Shown piece by piece: positions 46,534 through 54,637 of a DNA stretch of 55,603 nt; within the stretch, counting starts at the first letter, position 1; each line of letters begins with the position of its first letter. Source of the DNA: a virus; IMG/VR virus record IMGVR_UViG_3300008110_000187, positions 1 through 55,603 of that record. One strand, written 5' to 3'. The notes below the pieces were generated by a model. The model saw nothing but the letters and a program-made list of their open reading frames with translations. It did no database searches and was not told the DNA's origin. The position numbers and the translations under genes were made by a program.

Positions 46534-47649
46534 TTAATGTTTTGCTTTTCTTAAAAAATTCTCATAATGACTAGCTGTAGGGCTATTCATCTCTTGGGGT
46601 CTAGGTAACTCTTCAAATTCTCCGTTAGCTCCATTAAAGTATAGACCTATGCTTGAGTTTTCTAAGCCAAAGTATCTATCTTTTAGGAATTTAAGAGATC
46701 TGTAGTGGTTACCGAGTAATGATACATCGTAGCCATTATGAGTAGCTATGTTGTATCTAGCAGGACTAAACAAACCTATTACTACTTCGTAGTCTTGGTG
46801 TACACCCTTATTGATGTGAAGCTCCTCCATTGAGGGTTCTAGCTTCTCTTCCATAAGTTGACCTTTGTAAGTGTAGGTTTGCTTTTCTGAAGCTGGTGTT
46901 TGTTGGTGGACGATTACATTAACCATCTTAAAACGCTTAGAGAATATATCAAGGACATAATCCTTAATCATAAAGTCAAACGTTTGGTAAGATGATAACT
47001 TCATCTTGGTGTCAGGAGCTAGCTCATTAGATAAAAGACTAATATGATCTAATACAAAGAACACCCACAAGTCATCTGACTTATAAGTATAACCTGTTAT
47101 TATACGCTTACCTTCTTCTATTTCTTTGTAGGTGTATTCTCCTATTTCAGGATTCTCGAAGTACGCTTTTACGTACTTAGCCATACCTGTGGGATTTCTG
47201 ATATAGTCAACTACCTCTACTGATCTTTCTAGTGTGTTGATGAACTTCTCTCCTTGCTTTACCTTTTCTAATAGTTCGCTACTTAAAGTATAATTACCTA
47301 CTGATTTAAGTTGAGATACACTGATTGTAATACGGTGTTTCTCATACATATACATAGATAGGAACGATAGCCAAAAGTCTGTAGCACTTTCCTCTAAGGC
47401 AAAATAAAAGATCTTAGGAACTATGTTTGTGTTCTGTGTCTTCTTCATGATGTTAAGGATAGTCATGTATTTAGCAAACTTTGACTTACCTACACCTGAA
47501 GCAGCAGTTAAACAAGTAATAGAACCTTTAGTAAATCCTCCATAATGTTCTGATAAACGAGGAAATGGAGGAGGGATAGCTGTTAAGCCACCTGTCTCTT
47601 TGATAATCTTGTTACCCTCAATCTGACTTATTAACTTTTCAAAGTTCAT
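46534..47649 (-). CDS. Replicative helicase (DnaB/gp4-type RecA core)
   Basis: 371 aa. Walker A AASGVGKSKFA (50-60), catalytic Glu in FALEES (86-87), Walker B VFFVLDHISLLS (Asp201) and a later VIVHQQTP stretch give the DnaB/T7 gp4 helicase core. There is no DnaB N-terminal domain; the protein is the C-terminal motor alone. It would unwind the fork 5'-3' as a hexamer. The preceding gene probably helps load it. Confidence 0.9.
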   Translation of the reverse strand: MNFEKLISQIEGNKIIKETGGLTAIPPPFPRLSEHYGGFTKGSITCLTAASGVGKSKFAKYMTILNIMKKTQNTNIVPKIFYFALEESATDFWLSFLSMYMYEKHRITISVSQLKSVGNYTLSSELLEKVKQGEKFINTLERSVEVVDYIRNPTGMAKYVKAYFENPEIGEYTYKEIEEGKRIITGYTYKSDDLWVFFVLDHISLLSNELAPDTKMKLSSYQTFDFMIKDYVLDIFSKRFKMVNVIVHQQTPASEKQTYTYKGQLMEEKLEPSMEELHINKGVHQDYEVVIGLFSPARYNIATHNGYDVSLLGNHYRSLKFLKDRYFGLENSSIGLYFNGANGEFEELPRPQEMNSPTASHYENFLRKAKH

Positions 47650-47651
47650 AA

Positions 47652-48200
47652 TTAGAGGATTTGGTGACTATTGTAAGCAGGTCCTGTACCATTTTTGAGT
47701 TCTTCACACCACTTAGCTAAGTCGCTTTGGTCTACTCCGTCTACTTTCTTAAAGATAAAATACCCACACTCTCTGATAAATCTGATACTTCCTTGTTGTT
47801 TAAGCGTACTAATATACAGATCGGTGGCTTGTGAGATCTCTTCGAGAGTGTAATCATACTCAGATAAAAACTTAATCAATCTTTTAACTACGCTAGACTT
47901 ATCAGTTGTTTTACCTGATACTCCTAGATTCTTAGCACTGAACTTAGAAATAAAGTCAGCCAACCATGTAGGAGGAATACTTAAGTCTCTATTAGGAGCA
48001 GTGTTTATGTGTGTAGTCTTTAATTTCTCAAGAGCAGATAACTCACCAACAGATTCAGTTACATCAAGATCTTGTAGTGCTTTAGGAGTCCAACTGTAAG
48101 TTGTTCCATTAAACAGAAGTTTTTCTTCGTAAATCCATCTCTCGATCATCTTCTCCTGTTTGGCTAGTGCCCATAGTACTTCGTAGAATGTCTTTTTCAT
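47652..48200 (-). CDS. Replication initiator/helicase-loader-like protein
   Basis: 182 aa. The first 50 residues look like a small helical domain; the second half (VVKRLIKFLSEYDYTLEEIS, then ATDLYISTLK and GYFIFKKVDG) resembles the DnaD/replisome-organiser type helical domain in phage helicase-loading proteins. It stands directly before helicase (2-nt gap), the usual position of a loader. Resemblance is at pattern level. It begins inside the previous gene with an overlap of 92 nt. Confidence 0.55.
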   Translation of the reverse strand: MKKTFYEVLWALAKQEKMIERWIYEEKLLFNGTTYSWTPKALQDLDVTESVGELSALEKLKTTHINTAPNRDLSIPPTWLADFISKFSAKNLGVSGKTTDKSSVVKRLIKFLSEYDYTLEEISQATDLYISTLKQQGSIRFIRECGYFIFKKVDGVDQSDLAKWCEELKNGTGPAYNSHQIL

Positions 48201-48390
48201 CTGTTTCTTTTATTAAATTAAAGTTTACACCTGCAAATATTTCTTTTGAATTAATCTTAGGCGGGTCTACAAAGATAAGCGAATCTTCCTCTTTTTCCAA
48301 GTCAATTTGGTCTTCCAACCACATTTTTTTCATAAAAAGAAAGCCTGGATGTGACTCCAGGCTATCTCCATAGTGTTCTATTTCTGTCAT
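48109..48390 (-). CDS. Small acidic protein overlapping the loader gene
   Basis: 93 aa from the ATG at 48390, which directly follows the TAA of the metallopeptidase gene (TAAATG). A second start is Met20 (48333), just after a hairpin plus T-run that covers codons of about 10-20. The protein is acidic and hydrophilic; the last about 30 residues (TSQTGEDDREMDLRRKTSV) lie wholly in the overlap with the loader gene. It may be a small regulatory protein; no family recognised. Confidence 0.5.
   Translation of the reverse strand: MTEIEHYGDSLESHPGFLFMKKMWLEDQIDLEKEEDSLIFVDPPKINSKEIFAGVNFNLIKETDEKDILRSTMGTSQTGEDDREMDLRRKTSV
48342..48363 (-). terminator. Hairpin with T-run near the start of the small acidic gene
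   Basis: Perfect 8-bp arms AGCCTGGA (48342-48349) and TCCAGGCT (48356-48363) with a 6-nt loop. Read leftward it is followed by TTCTTTTT and then ATG. It has the form of an intrinsic terminator but lies inside the open reading frame. Confidence 0.55.
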
Positions 48391-49845
48391 TTACATGTCT
48401 GCTATTTCTTGGAAATCAATTTTTCTTTTCACACACTCTTGAATCTTAGATTCTACGTAATCTTGGTCTTCCGCAACTACATTAAATACACTTTCACAAG
48501 CATGACAACAAGTGTGTAGTAAAAGATCATTAGTAATTACTAAGCCACTTTCATCATAACAATGAGGGCAGATGTCATCCATAATCATTTCATCAAGTAA
48601 ATCTTGACTTATTTCTTTAACTGTAGGGAAGAAAACAGAATAAGACTTAAGTTCCTCTCTGATTTTTGGATCTGTGTACTCAGGGTAGCATTCCATAATC
48701 CACTCATTGTACGTTTCATACTCTTTGTCTTTTTCTAGTTCTGCTTCATCTATCATTTCAGAAGGCATTTCTCTGCTCCAATAAGTAGATTGTTTACCTA
48801 CTTTAGATCCAGTAGAAGCTGACGGCTCAAAAGGATCTATAATTTTAGGTTTAGGTTTTACCCAGTCTCCAACTACTGCATCATAATACCAATGACCATC
48901 ATCATCGTCAGCATCAAACATATGAATTTGACGACCACCATAACCAAGAGGAGTAGATGTAGATTTAACTTTAGATCCTCCGTAGGGAAGTTCTGCCCTA
49001 GAGTATATGGGAAATGTAAGAGGAATGTTCCTTTCAGCAAGCATAGTAAGCATTTCATAAGCAAAGCTAAAAGCGTTGATAAGAAGACCTACACTAGCTA
49101 TCTCGGTATCTGAGTGCTCGTTAAAGTAACCACATGATAAGTTATGTGAAGAAACTTTAAGACCTCTTTTACGTAGACCACCGACATCAGTTGCTGTACC
49201 TGAGTTTATAGTGTAACCATATTTCTCCATCAAAGGCTCGATTAGTTCATAATGATCGTGACTAAAAGTCTGAACTCCATTAGTAAACTTAATAAAGTCA
49301 TTAGTGTAAGACCTACGATCTAGCTGAGTAACTACTAGTGAGTTGTCAAAGAATGACATATCACAGCAGTTAGTACCTACAATTCCTCGTTCCTCGCCAT
49401 AAGGCAAGAAAACCTTACATACAGGCATCATCTTAAGCATTTGGATAGCAAAGCATACACCTACGGAATCATCGAGACCTAAGCCACATTGTTCACCTGT
49501 TGCATCATCAAAGCCAAAAATCCACTTATCTGTTTTATAGATACGCATACCTACATGGTAATCTTGAGCTGTGTCATAGTGACCTACGATAGTAGGGTAG
49601 AATTCAGCTTCTCCTTTAGTGCAATAGATATTCCCTCCCTTTTCTATTACTGTTACACCTTCTATCTTAGAAATCAATTCTACAAGCCAATCTTTCTTTA
49701 GTCTTTCCATTTCTGGTTGATAAGTAGGGCTTTGTTGATACATGATATCAAACAATAGATCAAAATCTACGGGGAAATCTCCTTTAATAGTGTGGTCTAT
49801 ACTTTCTAGTCGGTTAACGTAACTGCTAACATAAGATTTTGTCAT
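48391..49845 (-). CDS. M20/M42-like zinc metallopeptidase with C-terminal zinc ribbon
   Basis: 484 aa. The pattern of metal ligands of co-catalytic aminopeptidases is present: GHYDTAQ (His89, Asp91), GLGLDDSVG (Asp125 or Asp126), YGEERG (Glu151, Glu152), LDRRS (Asp176) and NEHSDTE (His244). The order resembles peptidase T and M20/M42 enzymes. A low-complexity region follows (DADDDDGH), and a C-terminal zinc ribbon, CPHC ... CCHAC, ends the protein. Such enzymes are rarely expected in phage replication operons. The substrate (peptide, amidated metabolite or capsule precursor) is unknown. It is not a murein endolysin by any motif. Confidence 0.7.
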   Translation of the reverse strand: MTKSYVSSYVNRLESIDHTIKGDFPVDFDLLFDIMYQQSPTYQPEMERLKKDWLVELISKIEGVTVIEKGGNIYCTKGEAEFYPTIVGHYDTAQDYHVGMRIYKTDKWIFGFDDATGEQCGLGLDDSVGVCFAIQMLKMMPVCKVFLPYGEERGIVGTNCCDMSFFDNSLVVTQLDRRSYTNDFIKFTNGVQTFSHDHYELIEPLMEKYGYTINSGTATDVGGLRKRGLKVSSHNLSCGYFNEHSDTEIASVGLLINAFSFAYEMLTMLAERNIPLTFPIYSRAELPYGGSKVKSTSTPLGYGGRQIHMFDADDDDGHWYYDAVVGDWVKPKPKIIDPFEPSASTGSKVGKQSTYWSREMPSEMIDEAELEKDKEYETYNEWIMECYPEYTDPKIREELKSYSVFFPTVKEISQDLLDEMIMDDICPHCYDESGLVITNDLLLHTCCHACESVFNVVAEDQDYVESKIQECVKRKIDFQEIADM

Positions 49846-49869
49846 TTTTGTTTTGTTTTAGTTTGTTTT

Positions 49870-51960
49870 TTAAATAAGGAATTGTTGTTCATCTTGTAGA
49901 TCTTCCTCCATTTCTTCTGGTTCTAATTCTACTTCTTCTTCGACTGTTTCGTTAATCTGTGCTAGTGATGAAGATAATAAAGATCCATGCATGTTTATAC
50001 CTAAACCAGTAGAATTAAGATAGGTTATAGACGCAACATTATTAAATGAAAAAGTATTACTTGTTACAGAATTACTTGTAATTAGTGTATAACCACTTTC
50101 TGCTTGAGCAAGTGCCTGTGCTTCTGCTCTAGCAATGTTTTCTGCTATTGCTCTTTGAAGTTCTTCTTGTGCTCTTCTGTCAGCTTCCTGAGAGTCATAA
50201 GCGTCTTCAGGAATGTTTGGATCTTTCTTGTGATAGAAACGACTTCCGTCTGTAAAGTAAAAGTCTTCATCTAGGATAAAGTATCCGAAATTATTTTCAT
50301 ACTCTCTAAGTTGTTCGTCATTTATATGAGCATACTCTCCATTATTTAGTCTAAGAGATCTACATGTAAGGATAGTTTGATTATCATAAGTTTCTACTGT
50401 GTCATCTTCTATAGTAACATAAGAATCGTCTGCTTCACAATAAATATAACAACTACTGCAAGCATGAGAATCTGAATGATCACCTGCAGTAATATAAGTT
50501 GAGTCGTCTTCGTTCATCTCATCTCCACAGATGCAACACTCTATTCTGTCATTAGAGTTGTAGCGACTATAGCAACCTCCTGTAGATCTAAACTGCCAAT
50601 ACTCACTGCTAAGATGTTGGTTTGTCAGAAGCATTCTATGAGGATCGTAGTTACAAAGAGTGTCTACATAAGGAAACTGATTGATACCTGTTAAGTCAAT
50701 GTTTAAGGAGAAGTTCCTATTTGATTGAAATAAAGTTTCATAACCAGCTCCTATTAGTGTGTTTTTAAGTAGGTTTTGAGTCTCGTCAGTTGAATAATAA
50801 ATACGGTCAAACATAAACTTACCTTCGATGTTCCACATAATAGAACGAGCAGCAATCTTACCTGATCTTTTAAGTACAGCCATCTTTACTTTTTCTGGGT
50901 ACTTAGTGTAGATTTGAAAATAATTCCTACAGTTGTTGTAACGCATACAAGAGTTACCTAAGGTACCTGAATGTTGATAGTAGTTATTCTCGTGGTAAGC
51001 ATCTTTAATATCTTCTCCTTCAATAATTTGAAACTCATACAAAGGATTGGAGACAGTAATCAAAGAGGCATATGCTTCTGCAAATGCAGTAACCTCTCTA
51101 TCTGAGTACTTGTCTGCAAATAACCTACGTACAATCTTACCTATGGAAGTGTGATAACGTTTTTTAAAGTTCCATACTTCTTTAACAGTCATTGAAGTGT
51201 TCTCAAATTCTACTGCTAAGAGTCTTTCCCAGTTGTGTCCTGATAGAATAACACCACTACTACCTAAAGTAAAACAACCTGATCCTCTAGTTCTTGAGTT
51301 TTGAATACGTAATGTTCCTGCTTCATGTGAAAGATAAGTGTTTTTAAAACTAAAAGAATAAGTTTTAGTTGGAGAATCGTCCCAGAATTCTTGAATAAAA
51401 TGTACATCAGCGTCTTCTGTACGGTCAATTGGATACAATCTATCGCCTAGATGTCTTGCAGTCAACTTTAAGGTAAATACTATCATCATCTGTTGTGCTG
51501 TAGAATCATCTAAAGTTTGTTCTCTGCTTCTACGTCTACTTCTCTGTAAATAAAATTTAGCAACAGTTCCAGGACGAATCATCTCCATTGTAGTTTCTTG
51601 TCCTGCAAGTCTTTCTTCACGATCCTTATCTAGATAAGAAATCTTAGTATAGTCCGCTTGAGATAAACCTAGGTAGTTACAGTACTTACCTTCTAAAGGA
51701 ACATACTTAAGATTTAGAATGTCTTGAGCTACTGCTTTTGCTTGTTCGTTACAGTTACTGGAGAGTAATCTAGTTAAGCGAGTCTTTAGGTCTTTGTGTA
51801 ATACAAATTTGTCTCTTGCTACCCTTACTCGTCTTTTAGGTAAGCTAGCAAGTGAGTCAGCAGATACTTGTAAGGTGTTTGCTGTTTCCATAAACTCCAT
51901 TGAAAATGGATCATCGGGGATTAGAGCTGCAATTAGCTCCTGTGGTTGTGAATTAGGCAT
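49870..51960 (-). CDS. Large conserved protein of unknown function with zinc-binding region
   Basis: 696 aa. The centre has HSGTLGNSCMRY and KRSGKIAARSIMW with FDRIYYSTDE, a combination I recall from uncharacterised proteins of other phages and large viruses. It is followed by a Cys/His-rich block, CCICGDEMNEDDSTY ... CSSCYIYC, probably binding two zinc ions. The C-terminus is Ala/Glu-rich and helical (ARAEAQALAQAESG), then Ser/Asn-rich and finally acidic (ELEPEEMEEDLQDE). It is the first gene after a terminator, with no recognisable promoter. Function unknown. Confidence 0.7.
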   Translation of the reverse strand: MPNSQPQELIAALIPDDPFSMEFMETANTLQVSADSLASLPKRRVRVARDKFVLHKDLKTRLTRLLSSNCNEQAKAVAQDILNLKYVPLEGKYCNYLGLSQADYTKISYLDKDREERLAGQETTMEMIRPGTVAKFYLQRSRRRSREQTLDDSTAQQMMIVFTLKLTARHLGDRLYPIDRTEDADVHFIQEFWDDSPTKTYSFSFKNTYLSHEAGTLRIQNSRTRGSGCFTLGSSGVILSGHNWERLLAVEFENTSMTVKEVWNFKKRYHTSIGKIVRRLFADKYSDREVTAFAEAYASLITVSNPLYEFQIIEGEDIKDAYHENNYYQHSGTLGNSCMRYNNCRNYFQIYTKYPEKVKMAVLKRSGKIAARSIMWNIEGKFMFDRIYYSTDETQNLLKNTLIGAGYETLFQSNRNFSLNIDLTGINQFPYVDTLCNYDPHRMLLTNQHLSSEYWQFRSTGGCYSRYNSNDRIECCICGDEMNEDDSTYITAGDHSDSHACSSCYIYCEADDSYVTIEDDTVETYDNQTILTCRSLRLNNGEYAHINDEQLREYENNFGYFILDEDFYFTDGSRFYHKKDPNIPEDAYDSQEADRRAQEELQRAIAENIARAEAQALAQAESGYTLITSNSVTSNTFSFNNVASITYLNSTGLGINMHGSLLSSSLAQINETVEEEVELEPEEMEEDLQDEQQFLI

Positions 51961-51980
51961 ATTTTAGTTGGTTTAGTTTT

Positions 51981-52010
51981 AAAACAAAAAAGCACCCCTA
52001 GAGGTGCTTT
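51981..52010 (-). terminator. Rho-independent terminator
   Basis: AAAGCACC (51989-51996) and GGTGCTTT (52003-52010) form an 8-bp stem. Read leftward it is followed by TTTTTTGTTTT. It closes the upstream small-gene unit. Confidence 0.85.
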
Positions 52011-52038
52011 CATTAAATTCATTAAATTTCTTTTTAAT

Positions 52039-52236
52039 TTAAAGTTGTTCTGGTGTTTTTTCGCTGTCTTTTTTGTAACGATGAGCTAGCAGTAAGTTTT
52101 TTTCTCCTAAAGCTTTCTTAAATTCTGTATCTCTTTCTTTCTCTGAGTAGAACTTGTAGTCTTCGTTCTTTTTCATTGTCTTTACAATCAAATGAAATTC
52201 TATGACTGTACCTTCTTCGCTTAACGTATACTCCAT
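52039..52236 (-). CDS. Small charged phage protein
   Basis: 65 aa, hydrophilic, with many Lys and Glu. It starts by TAATG overlap with the small membrane protein upstream and ends 29 nt before a terminator. No recognised domain. Confidence 0.55.
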   Translation of the reverse strand: MEYTLSEEGTVIEFHLIVKTMKKNEDYKFYSEKERDTEFKKALGEKNLLLAHRYKKDSEKTPEQL

Positions 52237-52385
52237 TATTCAAAGATAGCACATAAATCTACTACAAACCCTATCAACAGGGAGAATAAGGAGACAAAGA
52301 GAAGAGAGAATGCGAAGAACTCGTTACTACTCATACAGTTAGTGTTCTTAAGCTTTCTTCCAATATTTTTACATGCTTTTCTCAT
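52236..52385 (-). CDS. Short membrane protein
   Basis: 49 aa, starting with ATG at 52385 and reading MRKACKNIGRKLKNTNC, then a 20-25-residue hydrophobic segment (FFAFSLLFVSLFSLLIGF) and a short tail. The positive N-terminus predicts N-in topology. It overlaps the preceding gene by 17 nt, and its TAA shares a base with the next ATG (TAATG), so it is well placed to be translated. Its role is unknown; a superinfection-exclusion or lysis-related membrane peptide is possible. Confidence 0.6.
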   Translation of the reverse strand: MRKACKNIGRKLKNTNCMSSNEFFAFSLLFVSLFSLLIGFVVDLCAIFE

Positions 52386-52590
52386 TGATGTGCTGTTTTA
52401 CTTCTTTCCAAAATAAAACTGCATTATGTACAGTTTTGTTGCTTAGATAATTATCCATATCTCTGTACTCAGCAATGATTTTATCTAGGGTATAGTTAGC
52501 AATCTGCTTAAATCGGTAGTTGTCCATCTGAAAACCTAAGGTCTTCTTAATTTCTACTTCCATAGCTTCTGCTTGTTGTTTAGGACTCAT
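52369..52590 (-). CDS. Small helical phage protein
   Basis: 73 aa, helical and charged (MSPKQQAEAMEVEIKKTLGF). A TATATTTG box ends only 4 nt before its ATG, so it would be the first gene of a leaderless transcript covering three small genes up to the terminator at 51981. No function recognised. Confidence 0.6.
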   Translation of the reverse strand: MSPKQQAEAMEVEIKKTLGFQMDNYRFKQIANYTLDKIIAEYRDMDNYLSNKTVHNAVLFWKEVKQHINEKSM

Positions 52591-52594
52591 GTTA

Positions 52595-52602
52595 CAAATA
52601 TA
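52595..52602 (-). promoter_or_regulatory. Bacteroidota -7 box with a 4-nt gap to ATG
   Basis: Reads TATATTTG on the minus strand, followed by TAAC and the ATG at 52590. No TTG at -33. Transcription would begin at or after the start codon unless the spacing is unusual, so a leaderless message is inferred. Confidence 0.55.
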
Positions 52603-52608
52603 AGTTAG

Positions 52609-53010
52609 TTAAAGCTTTTCTGATTTCTCTTCAAATCTATATTTTAACTCTTCCTTAAAAATCTCTTTATAAAAGTCAGAGAGTTGGTGTTGAGTTTTTA
52701 GTATAGCTTCTATATGGTCAGAGTCTAAGTCTTTAATGGGTTTATAAACTAAGGGTTGTTTTCCGTCCATACCTCTAGTACCCCAATGAACAGCAGACCT
52801 TCTCGTTAAATGTGAGCCATCGTCATAAACGGTTAGCTCTTCGTAAGTTCCTATATGTCTTCTAAGATAATCTGTTCCTCCATCTACCATAAGAACTTCT
52901 TTAGTAATAGTATCCTTATAGGTGTTATAATCATGACGATTATAAGAAGTAAGGATAGTACCATCTGGTGTTTTAATCCTGTTTAAAAGGATCTTGTTTT
53001 CCGTAGTCAT
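52609..53010 (-). CDS. Conserved phage protein (DUF7695-like)
   Basis: 133 aa. It contains TSYNRHDYNTYKD and MVDGGTDYLRRH, then WGTRGMDGKQPL, a set found in phage proteins recalled as DUF7695-like. It is mixed alpha/beta without membrane segment. The start MTTENKILL overlaps the GNAT gene by 38 nt in another frame. Function unknown; the frequent presence of this family in early regions suggests a regulatory or host-takeover role. Confidence 0.6.
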   Translation of the reverse strand: MTTENKILLNRIKTPDGTILTSYNRHDYNTYKDTITKEVLMVDGGTDYLRRHIGTYEELTVYDDGSHLTRRSAVHWGTRGMDGKQPLVYKPIKDLDSDHIEAILKTQHQLSDFYKEIFKEELKYRFEEKSEKL

Positions 53011-53455
53011 AAGTTAGTATATAAGCTGGTTTAATTGTTGTTGTGATGCTTCCGTTGATGTCAACTGTTTCACTTCTACACTCAAAGGTTTTAAACTTGT
53101 AACCTGCCTTAGTAAAGAAGTTAAGCGAAGTTAAGTTATTCGCTTTAACTCTTGTAATTACAGTTACAAATTCTTTTGTCTCTTCATAGATAGATTTAAT
53201 AACATAATCTATGAGAAAACTTGCATAACCTTGTCTTTGATACTTCTCTGCTACATGAATAAAGTTAATACGATAGCATTCTTTCTTCTTTCTCATTAAC
53301 ATTACAGCTACTATATCTAGTCCGTCTTGGATAGCATGTACTGTTAAATTAGGGTCGTTAAATGACTTGTCCGTAAATTGTACTCCGAAATGATCTGTAA
53401 TAAACTGAAAGTATTTAAGATCTTTTCTGTTGTAATAAGAAATTTGAGTTAGCAT
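52973..53455 (-). CDS. GNAT-family N-acetyltransferase
   Basis: 160 aa from the ATG at 53455 (MLTQISYYN); the frame runs on to 53512, but the shorter start has the usual A/T-rich leader and a smaller overlap with the HTH gene. Motif A of the GNAT fold is clear, EKYQRQGYASFLIDYVI, with the acetyl-CoA loop QRQGYA, followed by NLTSLNFFTKAGYKF, the standard C-terminal half. It transfers an acyl group from CoA to an amine of unknown substrate, possibly a host protein or an antibiotic-like small molecule. It overlaps the genes on both sides. Confidence 0.75.
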   Translation of the reverse strand: MLTQISYYNRKDLKYFQFITDHFGVQFTDKSFNDPNLTVHAIQDGLDIVAVMLMRKKKECYRINFIHVAEKYQRQGYASFLIDYVIKSIYEETKEFVTVITRVKANNLTSLNFFTKAGYKFKTFECRSETVDINGSITTTIKPAYILTYDYGKQDPFKQD

Positions 53456-53651
53456 AAATAGTTTTAGTTTCGTGTTTATAGGTAGCTCTTTTGTAAAGCT
53501 CTCTGAAAGCAAATCTATTAAGACCTAAACGACTTCCTGCCCTTCCATAGCTGTACCCTAGTTCATCTCGTAGGATAAGGGCAGCATATTGTCTAGGAGT
53601 ATAGCCTTTTAAGTCTAGTTTGAGAGGGGTGCTTTGATCGGGGGATGACAT
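53415..53651 (-). CDS. Small HTH-type DNA-binding protein
   Basis: 78 aa. YTPRQYAALILRDELGYSYG followed by AGSRLGLNRFAFRELYKRA has the spacing of a helix-turn-helix (sigma-region-4/terminase-small-like). The N-terminus is short and the C-terminus basic. It overlaps thyA by 37 nt and the GNAT gene by 41 nt. It could regulate early genes or act as a packaging adaptor; a regulator is more likely in this position. Confidence 0.55.
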   Translation of the reverse strand: MSSPDQSTPLKLDLKGYTPRQYAALILRDELGYSYGRAGSRLGLNRFAFRELYKRATYKHETKTIYANSNFLLQQKRS

Positions 53652-54637
53652 AAGTAGTTTTCTAAGACAATATCATTAACAGAACTGCAAAAAATTCCGT
53701 CTCTAACCTGTACAGTAGGTAATGGATAGGGTGTTCTTGTAATCTGTTCTTGTGCTTGTTCAATATGATTAAGATAAAGATGAGTATCACCTAGATTACC
53801 AATTAATTGGTCAGGTATCATGTTAACTTCATCAGCAATCATAGTCAATAACAAGGCATAAGAAGCAATATTAAAGGGAAGACCTAAGAATGCATCTACT
53901 GAGCGTTGATTCCACATTAAAGAGATTGCTCTTGTTGGAACATTATTCTCATCCATCTCCTGAACAATGTGGTCATGATGCATGTGAGAACCTATCTTGT
54001 TTCCATACCAATTGAATCTTTCACTTTCACTTAACTCTCTTGTATAAACTTGAAACGCATAATGACATGGAGGAAGTACCATTTGGTCTAATTCACCTAC
54101 ATTCCAAGCTGAAACCATTAGTCTTCTTGAGTCTGGATTTGTTTTAAGCTCTTCAATTAGGTTTTGTATTTGGTCTACACCCCAAGTGTGGTTAGGATCT
54201 GCAGTCCAATCTCTCCATTGTTTACCATAGATAGGACCTAATTCACCCCACTCTTTAGCAAACTCATCATCAGTTTTGATTTTGTTAATGAACTCTTCTT
54301 TTGTTTCTGGTAAGTCAATTGCTGAAATAAGTTGTATATTATTCGCAATTATTTTCTTTGAGTAGTTAGACCAAACATCTCCATCCCAAATATGACAATC
54401 ATTGTCTACTAAGTATTTGATGTTAGTATCACCCTTTAAAAACCATAGTAGTTCAGTTACCATTGTTTTCCAAGCCATTTTCTTAGTGGTAAGAAGAGGA
54501 AAACCCCAACTCATATTGTGTCTAAAAGTGTATCCAAACATGGATTTAGTACCTGTGCCAGTTCTGTCTTTCTTAATTACTCCATAGTCTAAAATAGCCT
54601 GAAGTAATTCTTGGTATTGTGCATCTACTGTATTCAT
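53615..54637 (-). CDS. thyA: Thymidylate synthase
   Basis: 340 aa. It contains KDRTGTGTKSMFGYTFRHN, TELLWFLKGDTN, GPIYGKQWRDW, PPCHYAFQVY with catalytic Cys191, and WNQRSVDAFLGLPFNIASYA. The protein is longer than the usual about 264 residues, with extra sequence after the phosphate-binding region and between YTRELSESERFNWYG and the SVDAFLGLP motif. It makes dTMP from dUMP with methylene-THF and, with the dCMP deaminase gene in the same module, supports dTTP synthesis. It ends with TAG. It overlaps the preceding and following genes. Confidence 0.95.
   Translation of the reverse strand: MNTVDAQYQELLQAILDYGVIKKDRTGTGTKSMFGYTFRHNMSWGFPLLTTKKMAWKTMVTELLWFLKGDTNIKYLVDNDCHIWDGDVWSNYSKKIIANNIQLISAIDLPETKEEFINKIKTDDEFAKEWGELGPIYGKQWRDWTADPNHTWGVDQIQNLIEELKTNPDSRRLMVSAWNVGELDQMVLPPCHYAFQVYTRELSESERFNWYGNKIGSHMHHDHIVQEMDENNVPTRAISLMWNQRSVDAFLGLPFNIASYALLLTMIADEVNMIPDQLIGNLGDTHLYLNHIEQAQEQITRTPYPLPTVQVRDGIFCSSVNDIVLENYLCHPPIKAPLSN

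Noticed and set aside
48391-49845. Endolysin candidate
   Set aside because: The metal-ligand pattern is that of M20/M42 exopeptidases, without a murein-binding or amidase motif, and it lies in the early module.
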